DNA from: Pseudomonas sp. R5(2019)
Lineage (GTDB): Bacteria; Pseudomonadota; Gammaproteobacteria; Pseudomonadales; Pseudomonadaceae
DNA: 64,000 bases
Assembly (NCBI RefSeq): GCF_009905435.1
Contig: NZ_JAAAMT010000012.1
Span: forward strand, 62,001-126,000
Direction of reading: 5' to 3'
The notes under the pieces are model-generated. The model was not told the DNA's origin. It searched no databases and saw only the letters and a program-made list of their open reading frames with translations. Shown here piece after piece: positions 55,762 through 64,000 of the stretch; within the stretch, counting starts at the first letter, position 1, and every line of letters begins with the position of its first letter. The position numbers were made by a program, and so were the translations under genes.

Positions 55762-58700
55762 GCGCGTGCCTCCGAATGAAGGAACAAGGCCTGAGCCAGC
55801 GCCGGGCTGATCGGGTAACGGTAAACAGGCACCACCGGCAAGCCATCCTTGAGCTGCTTCTTGAACCCCAGGTGCCGCTGCGCCGCTGTTTTCAGATGAG
55901 CCACCTTGAAACCGCCGGCCACCGTGGAACGGCTGGGGTAGTGGAAGTGGGCGTACCAAAGCGCGTGGCCTTCCAGGTCCTTGATGACGTATTCCTGAAG
56001 GAAATCCGAACCTTTCTTGTCGGCGGTCGGCACTCGACCACCCACTGGTGAAATGACCACTTGTTTCTGCTGGACGAGGTAGTCAACCCCGGTATCGGTC
56101 GGCGCCCGAGCCTTGGTCATGGCGATGCGCAACAACCGCCCCTCCTTCATGCAACGTTGCGCAGCAGTGGTCAAGGCATGGTCGAGCACCACACTGGAGC
56201 CGTGTTCGAGCGTCGGGCGGTCGGTGACATTGCTGCGGGTCAACGCCGTCTCGATGTCGTCCGCCAAGCCTTGCAAACGCGTGGCGCGGTGTTGAAGGAT
56301 TTCCTCGATTTCCACCGGGATTTTTGCGGTTTTCGATTGCAAGCGAGCGTTCTCGATCACCCGTTCGGTCCCGTTCAGCCACTTTCGCGCCTCGCCCACA
56401 ATCGCATCCAGCGGTCGGCCTTTATCCGCGTTGCCGGGCTTGCGCGTTGCGACCTCATCCCAGACCTGATCGCTGTTGTGCTGTCGAAAGGTCGCCAGCA
56501 CTTCGTTCCTGACCGGCTCTACGAGCTCGACCAGCGCCTGCTCATCAGCCCCGGCCGCAGGGCGCAAACGCCCGACCACAATACCGCGATGGCGCGTTCT
56601 GATCAGGGTGCCCGCCGCTTTGCCGGGCCTGGTGGCAACCGGGAGGTACTCATCGAGCATGTCTCTGGCCCGATCCAGCCTGGCCCGGGCAAGTTCACGC
56701 AACTCGGCAATGCAGGTGATCAAGCGATCCAGCTCTGGCGTGCGCTGTCCCACGTCCAGGTTGAGCCTGAAGTTCTCGGCGTTGTCCTCGGCCCGGGAGA
56801 ACTGCTCGACCACGCTCTGCAACGGCTCGATCATCTGCTCCGGGTCATAACCTTTCTCCAGTGCCAGCAGGGTTTGCCCCGCTACCCGAGCGCGGCTGCC
56901 GGCATTTTTCAACAATTCATTGACCCCCGGCGTCTGGGTCAGGTCGCGAATCGCCAGCACACACAGGAAGCCCAAGCGTTGGGCTCTCCACGCCAACACC
57001 GACTTGACCTGGCGCCCGGCGCGCTCAAGGTTGGCGGCGTATTTCCTGCCGAACGGCGGCACGCTGAACAGCTCTGTCTTCAGCTGTTCGTCACGGTCCT
57101 GCAAGAGGATCGCGCGATCGATCAACTGCAAGGAATCCGTGTAGTGCCGATAAAACTGCGCGCGATCCTGCGCCGTGCCCTCTTCGAAAATCGTGCTCAG
57201 CCCATGGGCGAAGGAATCCACATAAGTGTGAAAGCTGCTGTCCTTGTCCACAAACAGCCAATGCACATGCATCGCTTGCTCTTGCGAGCGGAGCGCCAGC
57301 TCATAGATATAATCGGCATGTTTTTCGCTGAAGCGGGCGACCGCTCGCAAGTCGTTCTGCTTTTTCAAGGCATCGTCGGCAAGGCTCAGACGCGCCAGGT
57401 ACTTGTCCAAATCCTCCACGTACGCCTCGCGCAGCGGGTCGCTGGCCAGCGAGGACTCCGGCATGGAATCGAGGACCTTGAACTGCGCTGCAAGCGCGTC
57501 GTGCAGCGCCTCTTTCTGTGCGTTGAAGCCAGTCCACAGCTTCTCCAGCATGCCGATCCTGCGCTCGACGTCAGCGCTTTCAGGGCGGTCGGCGCCGCCT
57601 CGCAGGCGTAACCGCAGGTCCGGTCCCCACTCTCCCTCAGCGTCGGCGCGCAACCATGGCCCCAGATGCGCATCGTCTGCGGCATCGATAATGCGCACCT
57701 CGTCGGTGCCAAGCGCCACCCGGTAGTAATCACGATCGACCCTGGCCAGCCAGGCGCCCTGGTGCTCGTACAGGCCTTTGAACTGGCCATGGGGGACGGG
57801 GGCAAGCGCGCCAGCAGGGGCTGCGATCTTGAAGGATGCCAACTCGACGCGTTGCCGCTCGTTGAGCATTGCAATCGCTGACCAGGAGAAGTCCAGGCGC
57901 TGCAGGGTTTGACTGGAGGGGCTGGTCAAGGCCTGCGGGGTAATCCTGGGGGTGAGCGCAACCGGTTCAGCGGGGCGTTGCGGCGTCCCGGGCTCGACCT
58001 CGTAACGCCGCAGCGAAAGCACCAGCACGATATTGAAGAGCAGATCGACCAAGCGTTCAGCCTGGGTCGCCTTGTCTGCGTTTGCCTGGGCCGCAAGCGC
58101 TCCTTGAACCGAGGCCATCGCCTGGAGCAGCCAGCCGGCCGTGGCGACAGGCCCTGAAACCATTGGCAACAAGGTGTTGAACATCAACCAGCCCAACTCC
58201 CAGAAACTCGCCCAGCGGCTTTGCGCGGTCGATAGCGATTGTTGATGCGCCACTTCGATCATTTCACCCACGATATCGTGATAGAGCGGCGTGATCAGAT
58301 CGTCTCCGAGCACTGCTTCACTGAGGGTGGCCGGGGCTGGCGTGTCGATTGGGGCGAAATCGGAACCGCTGCCAAAACGCACGATATGGGGCGATTCGAA
58401 GCCCCCGAGGGCGTAAATCGGTCGGCGTTTTTCCGGCAGTCGCCGGAGGATATCGGCCTCAAGCGCCGTGTCGGTCTTGATTGTCTCCAGCACGGCCTGG
58501 CGCGAGTTGAACTGAACCAGCGGCTCCAGATGCAACGGCCGGTACAGAATGACCGGGCCGTAGGCGGTCTCGGCGGGACCGATGACATAGGCGCCCAGAG
58601 CAACGTCAGGCTCCGCACCCGGGCGGGACACAAAGCCAAGCCGCGCGAGGGTGATGGGCTGGCCCCCGGCGCGACGCAGGCCGGCTGATTGAAAGGCTGC

Positions 58701-60362
58701 ATTCACGCAGCGCCAGCCGCGCTCATCAAGTCCATTGTGGCCTTGGATGCTGTATTGCAAGGCCAGCAACGGCACCTGCACCTCAAGCTGCTGCTTGAGC
58801 AATGCTTCTCGGTGCCGGGCCTGCTCCGGATCGTCCAGCAACAAGGAGCGCAGATACCCCGGGTAATTGCCGCCGACATCCACTTGCTGGACCAGCCGTT
58901 TGAGGTATTCAACCGTCAACCTGTCTGGCAGGCTGTGCCCGCCTTGCGCCCTGACCTGGACGCGGCCGGGGTGCAAGGCTCCGAGGTTTTCCAGCGCGAA
59001 GCGGACCAGCGACAGGGTGACGGTCTCGACCGCACCGGCTGCCGAGGGATTGCCCGGGCCGCCCACCGGCACCGCCGTCACCTGCTGGTTGACGATCTCG
59101 ATATCGGCCAATGCAAGCCCCTGAAGGTCAATGCCGTCCCGGGCGATCTGCTCGCTCAACAGGCGCGTGGCGTACTCATCGATCGTCTCCACCCCCTCCA
59201 GCACCCACTCGCCTTTGCCTTGCCCCTGGGACTGGGCGAGGGCCAGCAATCCGTCGCGGTAACGAACCTTTTCTTCGGCGTCGGCATCGGCCAACCAGTC
59301 AGGCAGCGCCTTCCATAGCTGCTCCAGGCGGTTCTTCTCCTCCAGGCCGCTGGTTTGCAGCAAGGACGTGGCCTGCTCGAGCGCAGGCTGCAAAAAGTCC
59401 GGGGACTGGCCTTGCCAGGAGCTGGCAATGACGTCGATGCACAGCAATTGCTGCTCCAGCAAGGTACGGGCCTGGGCCTGGAAGATATTGCCTGCGGGTG
59501 TATGAAGGTTCAGCTCATGGGCACCGGGCGAGGTGCCAGTGCCCATCTCCCTGGCCAGTGCCTGCGCCAGCGCCTGGCGGGAGCTATAGCGGCGCAGTTC
59601 ACCGGTCAGGGTGAACAAAAGAACGATCTCACGCGCTGGAGCCTCAATCTTGCGCTCAATCACAATGGCGCTGGCCAGTTGCGGGTGCATACCCAACGCG
59701 CCGGTCGGGTCCAGGCTCAACAGGTAAGCCTGAGTCTGCGTTGCGCCCGTCACTCGGGCTCTGCTCCGGGCCTCGGGATAGTCAGCCAGCGCCAGGGCGG
59801 TGGCAGCTTCCAGCTGATCGATCGTCTGGTCGGCGGTGCGCGCCGCCACGGCCATTTTGAATTGCTCGAACAGGTGCCCTGAAAGCCACTGCCAAGGGCT
59901 CACCGACTGACCTTGAGCAAGGTTCCAATAGTCGACAAGCCGGGATTTGTAGTGGTCGAGCAGGTCTGCGCCAAGCTCATTGAGCATCAGCTCGAGGGCA
60001 TGCAGATCAGCCTCAAGGGCTTGGGGAAATTCAGCGCCGGCCTCGGTGGTCAGAAACTGTACACCCTCGATCAGATTCAAGGTCGCGCCGGTGCACAAGC
60101 GCAGAATCAGGGCATCGGGCAGCGCCAGACAGTGATACCCATCGGCCGCTTCCCTCTCGCCATCGCTTGAGTAGACCGGGGTCACAATAAAGATTTTGGC
60201 GGGGTCCTGCGGCGTAAGGGCCAGAGGCTGTGCCCACTGTTCACGCAGCAGGGCCGAAGCCACGGAGCGCAATGAAGGACGGCTGGCAAAGTGTTTGCTG
60301 AGGCTGTTGGCCATGGTTGCGCTGGCGGCAATCAGGCCGAAGGGAGAAAAACTGCTGGTCAT
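55758..60362 (-). CDS. Giant DUF6543 (dermonecrotic toxin domain-like) protein, unknown function
   Basis: 1534-aa protein resembling large DUF6543 proteins of plant- and soil-associated pseudomonads. Hallmarks are LPDRLTVEYLKRLVQQVDVGGNYPGYL (about 485-515), a region around 590-640 with GPVILYRPLHLEPLVQF, and a hydrophobic segment near 722-745. The last 450 residues are Arg/Glu-rich, probably helical, with no recognised catalytic motif. The ATG at 60362 is preferred (GGAA upstream); TTG 60398 is less likely. It is translationally coupled (ATGA) to the NEL protein, suggesting a partner, translocator or co-effector. Confidence 0.8.
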   Translation of the reverse strand: MTSSFSPFGLIAASATMANSLSKHFASRPSLRSVASALLREQWAQPLALTPQDPAKIFIVTPVYSSDGEREAADGYHCLALPDALILRLCTGATLNLIEGVQFLTTEAGAEFPQALEADLHALELMLNELGADLLDHYKSRLVDYWNLAQGQSVSPWQWLSGHLFEQFKMAVAARTADQTIDQLEAATALALADYPEARSRARVTGATQTQAYLLSLDPTGALGMHPQLASAIVIERKIEAPAREIVLLFTLTGELRRYSSRQALAQALAREMGTGTSPGAHELNLHTPAGNIFQAQARTLLEQQLLCIDVIASSWQGQSPDFLQPALEQATSLLQTSGLEEKNRLEQLWKALPDWLADADAEEKVRYRDGLLALAQSQGQGKGEWVLEGVETIDEYATRLLSEQIARDGIDLQGLALADIEIVNQQVTAVPVGGPGNPSAAGAVETVTLSLVRFALENLGALHPGRVQVRAQGGHSLPDRLTVEYLKRLVQQVDVGGNYPGYLRSLLLDDPEQARHREALLKQQLEVQVPLLALQYSIQGHNGLDERGWRCVNAAFQSAGLRRAGGQPITLARLGFVSRPGAEPDVALGAYVIGPAETAYGPVILYRPLHLEPLVQFNSRQAVLETIKTDTALEADILRRLPEKRRPIYALGGFESPHIVRFGSGSDFAPIDTPAPATLSEAVLGDDLITPLYHDIVGEMIEVAHQQSLSTAQSRWASFWELGWLMFNTLLPMVSGPVATAGWLLQAMASVQGALAAQANADKATQAERLVDLLFNIVLVLSLRRYEVEPGTPQRPAEPVALTPRITPQALTSPSSQTLQRLDFSWSAIAMLNERQRVELASFKIAAPAGALAPVPHGQFKGLYEHQGAWLARVDRDYYRVALGTDEVRIIDAADDAHLGPWLRADAEGEWGPDLRLRLRGGADRPESADVERRIGMLEKLWTGFNAQKEALHDALAAQFKVLDSMPESSLASDPLREAYVEDLDKYLARLSLADDALKKQNDLRAVARFSEKHADYIYELALRSQEQAMHVHWLFVDKDSSFHTYVDSFAHGLSTIFEEGTAQDRAQFYRHYTDSLQLIDRAILLQDRDEQLKTELFSVPPFGRKYAANLERAGRQVKSVLAWRAQRLGFLCVLAIRDLTQTPGVNELLKNAGSRARVAGQTLLALEKGYDPEQMIEPLQSVVEQFSRAEDNAENFRLNLDVGQRTPELDRLITCIAELRELARARLDRARDMLDEYLPVATRPGKAAGTLIRTRHRGIVVGRLRPAAGADEQALVELVEPVRNEVLATFRQHNSDQVWDEVATRKPGNADKGRPLDAIVGEARKWLNGTERVIENARLQSKTAKIPVEIEEILQHRATRLQGLADDIETALTRSNVTDRPTLEHGSSVVLDHALTTAAQRCMKEGRLLRIAMTKARAPTDTGVDYLVQQKQVVISPVGGRVPTADKKGSDFLQEYVIKDLEGHALWYAHFHYPSRSTVAGGFKVAHLKTAAQRHLGFKKQLKDGLPVVPVYRYPISPALAQALFLHSEARA

Positions 60363-60489
60363 TGTCAGGTTCCAGTTAGAGGAGGAAGCCTGAGTCAAAC
60401 GAAAAGCAGGGAGGGCTGGGTGTTAGGGAAATACCACCCAGAGGATTGCGGGCCAGGCGTGGGTGCCCTGCCCGCGATGCATCAGGTGC

Positions 60490-61671
60490 TTAGAATTCGA
60501 CCTTGACCGCCCGGGAAGCCCGGGTAGCCTTGGCACGAGCGGCATCAATGGATTCGTCACGCGCCAGGCACACGCCCATGCGCCGCTGGCCGTTGACTTC
60601 GGGCTTGCCGAACAGACGCAGCGCAGTGTCGGGCTCGCTCAGGGCGGCGCCGAGGTTGGCAAAGGCGGTTTGGGTGGACTGGCCCTCGACCAGAATCACG
60701 GCCGATGCCGATGGGCCGAACTGGCGAATCAGCGGGATCGGCAAGCCGAGAATGGCCCGCGCATGCAGGGCGAATTGCGACAGGTCCTGAGAAATCAGGG
60801 TGACCAGGCCGGTGTCGTGCGGGCGTGGCGAGACTTCGCTGAACCAGACCTGATCGCCCTTGACGAACAATTCGACGCCGAACAGGCCACGGCCGCCCAG
60901 GGCTTCGGTCACTGCCTTGGCAACCCGCTCGGATTCGGCCAGTGCTACCGGGCTCATGGCCTGTGGCTGCCAGGATTCCTGGTAGTCGCCTTGCTCTTGA
61001 CGATGGCCAACCGGCGCGCAGAAGGTAGTACCGCCCACATGGCGAACGGTCAGCAGGGTGATTTCGTAGTCGAAATCGATAAAGCCTTCGACGATGACCC
61101 GGCCTTTGCCGGCGCGGCCGCCTTCCTGGGCGTAATCCCAGGCCTTTTGCAGGTCGTCGCGGCTCTTGAGCAGGCTTTGGCCCTTGCCCGAAGAACTCAT
61201 GACTGGCTTGACCACGCACGGGAAGCCCAGGTCTTCAACCGCCTTGCGGTAGTCTTCAAAGGTATCGGCGAAGTGGTAGGGCGAGGTCGGCAGGTCCAGC
61301 TCTTCAGCGGCCAGGCGGCGGATGCCTTCGCGGTTCATGGTCAGCTGCGCGGCGCGGGCGGTCGGCACGACAGTGAAGCCTTCAGCCTCGAGTTCCACCA
61401 GGGTGGCGGTGGCGATGGCTTCGATTTCCGGAACGATGTAGTGAGGTTTTTCCGCCTCGATCACCGCACGCAAGGCCGCACCGTCGAGCATGTTGATCAC
61501 GTGGCTGCGGTGAGCGACTTGCATGGCCGGCGCATCGGCATAACGGTCGACGGCAATCACTTCAACGCCCAGGCGCTGCAGCTCGATCACCACTTCCTTG
61601 CCCAGTTCGCCACAGCCACACAACAGTACGCGCGTCGCGGACGGCGACAACGGGGTTCCGATACGGGTCAT
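60490..61671 (-). CDS. purT: Phosphoribosylglycinamide formyltransferase 2 PurT
   Basis: 393-aa ATP-grasp enzyme that uses formate and ATP to formylate GAR in purine synthesis, the folate-independent alternative to PurN. Motifs: N-terminal [34 protein letters not shown] for ATP binding, and [25 protein letters not shown] for metal and product binding. Single gene; the gap of 127 bases before the giant gene contains nothing notable. Confidence 0.97.
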   Translation of the reverse strand: MTRIGTPLSPSATRVLLCGCGELGKEVVIELQRLGVEVIAVDRYADAPAMQVAHRSHVINMLDGAALRAVIEAEKPHYIVPEIEAIATATLVELEAEGFTVVPTARAAQLTMNREGIRRLAAEELDLPTSPYHFADTFEDYRKAVEDLGFPCVVKPVMSSSGKGQSLLKSRDDLQKAWDYAQEGGRAGKGRVIVEGFIDFDYEITLLTVRHVGGTTFCAPVGHRQEQGDYQESWQPQAMSPVALAESERVAKAVTEALGGRGLFGVELFVKGDQVWFSEVSPRPHDTGLVTLISQDLSQFALHARAILGLPIPLIRQFGPSASAVILVEGQSTQTAFANLGAALSEPDTALRLFGKPEVNGQRRMGVCLARDESIDAARAKATRASRAVKVEF

Positions 61672-61803
61672 TTCAGATCCTCAGTGCAACGGTTCGAGGG
61701 CCGCAGGCTCAGCGCAACCCCGTGAAAGGCTGGCATTTTACCTGATCTTGCACTCGGGGTTTGAGCCGGTCGGCGCGTTTTTGCGTGCGCGCCAGCCGTC
61801 TGA

Positions 61804-61831
61804 CCCCTTCGCGGACAAGCCCGCGAAGGGG
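61804..61831. repeat. REP-like hairpin between purT and the DUF1289 gene
   Basis: A perfect 11-base inverted repeat CCCCTTCGCGG/CCGCGAAGGGG with a 6-base loop ACAAGC. It has no T-run and resembles the P. putida type of REP sequence. Confidence 0.68.
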
Positions 61832-61856
61832 TGGATTTCAACGAATGGGGAATGGA

Positions 61857-62069
61857 TCAGGCGGATTGCGGGGTAACCTGCGCGATCAACGCGCCACTGG
61901 CCCGGGCACGCTGGTCACACAGCCCCAGCACCAGGCGGCGCTCGGTATTGTCCATGCGACCCCAGCGGGTGATTTCATCACCGGTACGCTGGCAGCCAAC
62001 GCAGATATCGTCGTTGTCCAGGGCACAGACATTGATGCACGGGGAGCGCACCGGGCGTTCGTCACTCAT
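61857..62069 (-). CDS. DUF1289 family protein
   Basis: 70-aa protein with four cysteines (C11, C15, C23, C26) in [18 protein letters not shown] and the RTGDEITRW motif, the DUF1289 signature. The cysteines probably bind zinc or an Fe-S cluster. Function is unknown. Its ATG overlaps the stop of the carbonic-anhydrase-like gene (ATGA), so the two are co-translated. Confidence 0.88.
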   Translation of the reverse strand: MSDERPVRSPCINVCALDNDDICVGCQRTGDEITRWGRMDNTERRLVLGLCDQRARASGALIAQVTPQSA

Positions 62070-62593
62070 GATTCTTCCTGCGGGGCGAGTTCTCGGGCAT
62101 AGCGTTGAGCATTCTGGACGTAATGGGCGGCACTGGCCTCGAGCATTTTCTTCTGGGCATCGGTCAATTCGCGCACGATTTTGCCTGGCGAACCCATGAC
62201 CAGCGAACCGTCCGGGATTTCCTTGCCTTCACCGATCAGCGTGTTGGCGCCGATGATGCAGTGCTTGCCGATGCGTGCACCGTTGAGGATGACCGCGTTG
62301 ATGCCGATCAGGCTGTAATCATCGACACTGCAGCCGTGCAGCATGGCGTTATGACCGATCGTGACGCCAGTACCGATCGTCAGCGGCGAGCCCATGTCGG
62401 TGTGCATCACGGTGCCGTCCTGGACATTGCTGTCAGGGCCAATGTCGATCAGTTCGTTATCGCCGCGCAGCACGGCGCCAAACCAGACGTTGGCACCGGC
62501 CTGCAGGCGAACCTTGCCGATCAGGGTGGCGTTGGGTGCAACCCAACTGCAAGGATGGGTTTCGACCCGCGAGTCGCCCAGGCGGTATTTCAT
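62066..62593 (-). CDS. Gamma-carbonic anhydrase family protein (left-handed beta-helix)
   Basis: 175-aa hexapeptide-repeat protein of the YrdA/PaaY-like branch of gamma-carbonic anhydrases. Metal-binding histidines are in place (H64 in VMHTD, H81 and H86 in [10 protein letters not shown]). The usual trimeric fold is expected. Many members have little or no carbonic anhydrase activity. The ATG at 62593 has GAGGAA upstream; it lies 41 bases after the CoA pyrophosphatase gene in the same operon. Confidence 0.92.
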   Translation of the reverse strand: MKYRLGDSRVETHPCSWVAPNATLIGKVRLQAGANVWFGAVLRGDNELIDIGPDSNVQDGTVMHTDMGSPLTIGTGVTIGHNAMLHGCSVDDYSLIGINAVILNGARIGKHCIIGANTLIGEGKEIPDGSLVMGSPGKIVRELTDAQKKMLEASAAHYVQNAQRYARELAPQEES

Positions 62594-62634
62594 GCGGTGT
62601 TCCTCAAGGCTCGGCTGACGGCGGGTGGCCCCGC

Positions 62635-63234
62635 TCACATAGGGGTGAAGCGCTCAGGCGGCTGATGCAGGCTGATGCGCGCATCATAAAGCAGGTTGAT
62701 CAGTTCGACGATCATGATTGCCGACAACCCCCAGATCTTGTAGCCCTCATAGCGGTAGCTGGGCACATACCAGCTGCGGCCCTGATAATCGATACGGTGA
62801 GTGTGGTCGCGCGGGTCCTGGCGGAAGAACTCCAGCGGCACCGTGAAGACTGCGGCGATTTCGGCGTCGTTGGCGCGGTATTCGACGTAGTCGGGAATCA
62901 GCCCGACATAAGGGGTGACTTTCAGGCCATGCAGGGAGATCAATGGGCTCAGCGGGCCGATCACTTCGACCAGCCCAGGCGGCAGGCCGATTTCTTCTTC
63001 GGCTTCACGCAGGGCGGTGAAGACCAGGTCCGGGTCTTCCGGGTCGCGCCGGCCACCGGGAAAGGCCACCTCGCCACCATGGGTCGAGAGCCCCTTGGCG
63101 CGCAAGGTCAGCACCAGCTCGGGCTCTTCACTACGGGTAATCGGCAACAATACGGCTGCCTCAGGGAAACGTCGGTCCGTCTCCAGCGTACGCGGCGTAT
63201 GGGCGCTTACTCGTCGAAGTAGCTCGTCCAGCAT
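62635..63234 (-). CDS. CoA pyrophosphatase (Nudix, NudL-like)
   Basis: 199-aa Nudix hydrolase with the CoA-specific signature ([20 protein letters not shown]) followed by the Nudix box ([10 protein letters not shown]...[10 protein letters not shown]). It is likely to split CoA or CoA esters into 3',5'-ADP and 4'-phosphopantetheine. First gene of the three-gene unit with the carbonic-anhydrase-like and DUF1289 genes. Confidence 0.9.
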   Translation of the reverse strand: MLDELLRRVSAHTPRTLETDRRFPEAAVLLPITRSEEPELVLTLRAKGLSTHGGEVAFPGGRRDPEDPDLVFTALREAEEEIGLPPGLVEVIGPLSPLISLHGLKVTPYVGLIPDYVEYRANDAEIAAVFTVPLEFFRQDPRDHTHRIDYQGRSWYVPSYRYEGYKIWGLSAIMIVELINLLYDARISLHQPPERFTPM

Positions 63235-63366
63235 GGTCTCTCTCGAATCAAAGCCTGTCTTGCATCATGCACCAAAGCGCGCCCCCGCCCAACCCCCTGC
63301 GTCAATCGGACTTGCCTGGTACCGCCAGCTGCCCCCAAGATAGCGACAGTCATCAGGAATATAAGC

Positions 63367-63921
63367 ATGAAATTCTGCAGCCAGTGCGGCCAGCCCGTCA
63401 CGCACCGCATCCCCGAAGGCGATAATCGCTTGCGTTTCGTCTGCGTTCACTGCGAAACCATCCACTACCAGAACCCGAATATCGTCGCCGGCTGCTTGCC
63501 GCTGTGGGGCGATCAGGTGCTGTTGTGTCGGCGCGCCATCGAGCCACGGAGGGGCTACTGGACCTTGCCAGGCGGCTTTATGGAAAACGGTGAAACCCTG
63601 GAACAGGCCGCCCGTCGTGAAACCGATGAAGAAGCCAGCGCACGGGTCACTGACTTGCACCTGTACACGCTGTTCGATCTGCCACACATCAGCCAGGTCC
63701 ACGTGTTTTTCCGGGCGCAATTGACTGACCTGGACTTTGCAGCCGGCACCGAAAGCCTCGAAGTCCGGCTGTTTCGCGAGGACGAAATCCCCTGGTCGGA
63801 GCTGGCCTTCAAGACCGTTGGTCGCACCCTTGAATGCTATTTCGCCGATCGGCGAGAGAATCATTACCCCGTTCGCAATGAGACTCTGGCACCACTGATG
63901 GCACAGCCCCCCAAGGCTTGA
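63367..63921 (+). CDS. Nudix hydrolase with N-terminal zinc ribbon
   Basis: 184-aa protein: a zinc ribbon (C4, C7, C26, C29) followed by a Nudix domain (about 38-150). The Nudix box reads GGFMENGETLEQAARRETDE followed by EASARV; the usual Gly after EE-x is Ser here. Resembles the NUDIX N-terminal zinc family near NudC, but is shorter than the NAD-decapping enzyme, so the substrate is uncertain. Divergent from the CoA pyrophosphatase gene. Confidence 0.88.
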   Translation: MKFCSQCGQPVTHRIPEGDNRLRFVCVHCETIHYQNPNIVAGCLPLWGDQVLLCRRAIEPRRGYWTLPGGFMENGETLEQAARRETDEEASARVTDLHLYTLFDLPHISQVHVFFRAQLTDLDFAAGTESLEVRLFREDEIPWSELAFKTVGRTLECYFADRRENHYPVRNETLAPLMAQPPKA

Positions 63922-63986
63922 CTATAATTCGCCCAATACTGGCACCCGCATCAGCGGTGCGTTCACATTCAGGATACCGATTCAAG

Positions 63987-64000
63987 ATGCGCCGTTTGCT
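63987..64000 (+). CDS. Start of the next gene (cut by the window)
   Basis: An ATG followed by CGC CGT TTG reaches the end of the window (MRRL...), a typical signal-peptide beginning. A TATAAT sequence lies at 63923-63928. In related genomes an exported protein often follows the Nudix gene here, but nothing more can be read. Confidence 0.4.

Noticed and set aside
56061..57611. 516-codon open frame on the plus strand
   Set aside because: Lies inside the 1534-aa gene on the other strand and shows no domain.

Overview
The window looks like the chromosome of a Pseudomonas species of the fluorescens/putida type. The base composition is GC-rich. The gene order matches known Pseudomonas neighbourhoods: csdA-csdE-tcdA with ndvB-dapE-rlmA; algU-mucA-mucB-mucD next to nadB, sdhE and ygfZ; tctE-tctD divergent from opdH-tctCBA; xerD-dsbC-hom-thrC; rpsP-rimM-trmD-rplS next to ffh; and purT with its Nudix neighbours. 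REP/REPIN repeats of Pseudomonas style are scattered between genes. Species assignment is an inference from gene content; no rRNA is present.

Layout. 1-7.8 kb: sulfur transfer (csdA partial, csdE), tRNA t6A cyclisation (tcdA), the GH17-GT2 glucan synthase ndvB with a good match to an AlgU-type promoter, dapE, rlmA and a small conserved gene. 7.9-12.4 kb: the envelope-stress operon algU-mucA-mucB, then mucD. mucC is absent; the 280-base gap that replaces it carries a sigma70-like promoter and a strong terminator that together could make a small RNA of about 95 nt. 12.4-16.6 kb: nadB, ygfX-sdhE, ygfZ and an HDOD protein. 16.6-24.3 kb: a complete tricarboxylate uptake system: the TctED two-component pair, the OpdH porin, the TctCBA transporter and an AbrB-family membrane protein. 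The leaders of opdH and tctC carry A-rich motifs expected for Hfq/Crc catabolite repression. 24.4-34.2 kb: ung, a 3-hydroxyisobutyryl-CoA hydrolase-like gene, a tyrosine-rich lipoprotein, a nested repeat patch, an Old Yellow Enzyme, recJ, yaeQ, a CoA-transferase, a periplasmic binding-like protein, a DUF3509 gene and a lone receiver-domain protein.

34.5-40.9 kb is an orphan type VI secretion module: vgrG, a DUF4123 adaptor, three tandem and nearly identical DUF3304 lipoproteins (probable immunity proteins), and a Tle1-type (DUF2235) phospholipase effector. Every junction overlaps by a stop/start pair. 40.9-51.5 kb is core: thrC, hom, dsbC, xerD, rplS, trmD, rimM, rpsP, ffh, a ypjD-like cytochrome assembly protein and a CorC/HlyC-family protein.

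51.6-60.4 kb holds two giant, translationally coupled genes (1534 and 1377 aa) inserted between core genes. The second has membrane segments, leucine-rich repeats and a C-terminal NEL-type E3 ubiquitin ligase region with its CxD cysteine intact. The pair looks like a host-directed effector/toxin system and is the least understood part of the window. 60.5-64 kb returns to core genes: purT, a DUF1289 protein, a gamma-carbonic anhydrase-like protein, a CoA pyrophosphatase, a zinc-ribbon Nudix hydrolase and the first codons of one more gene.
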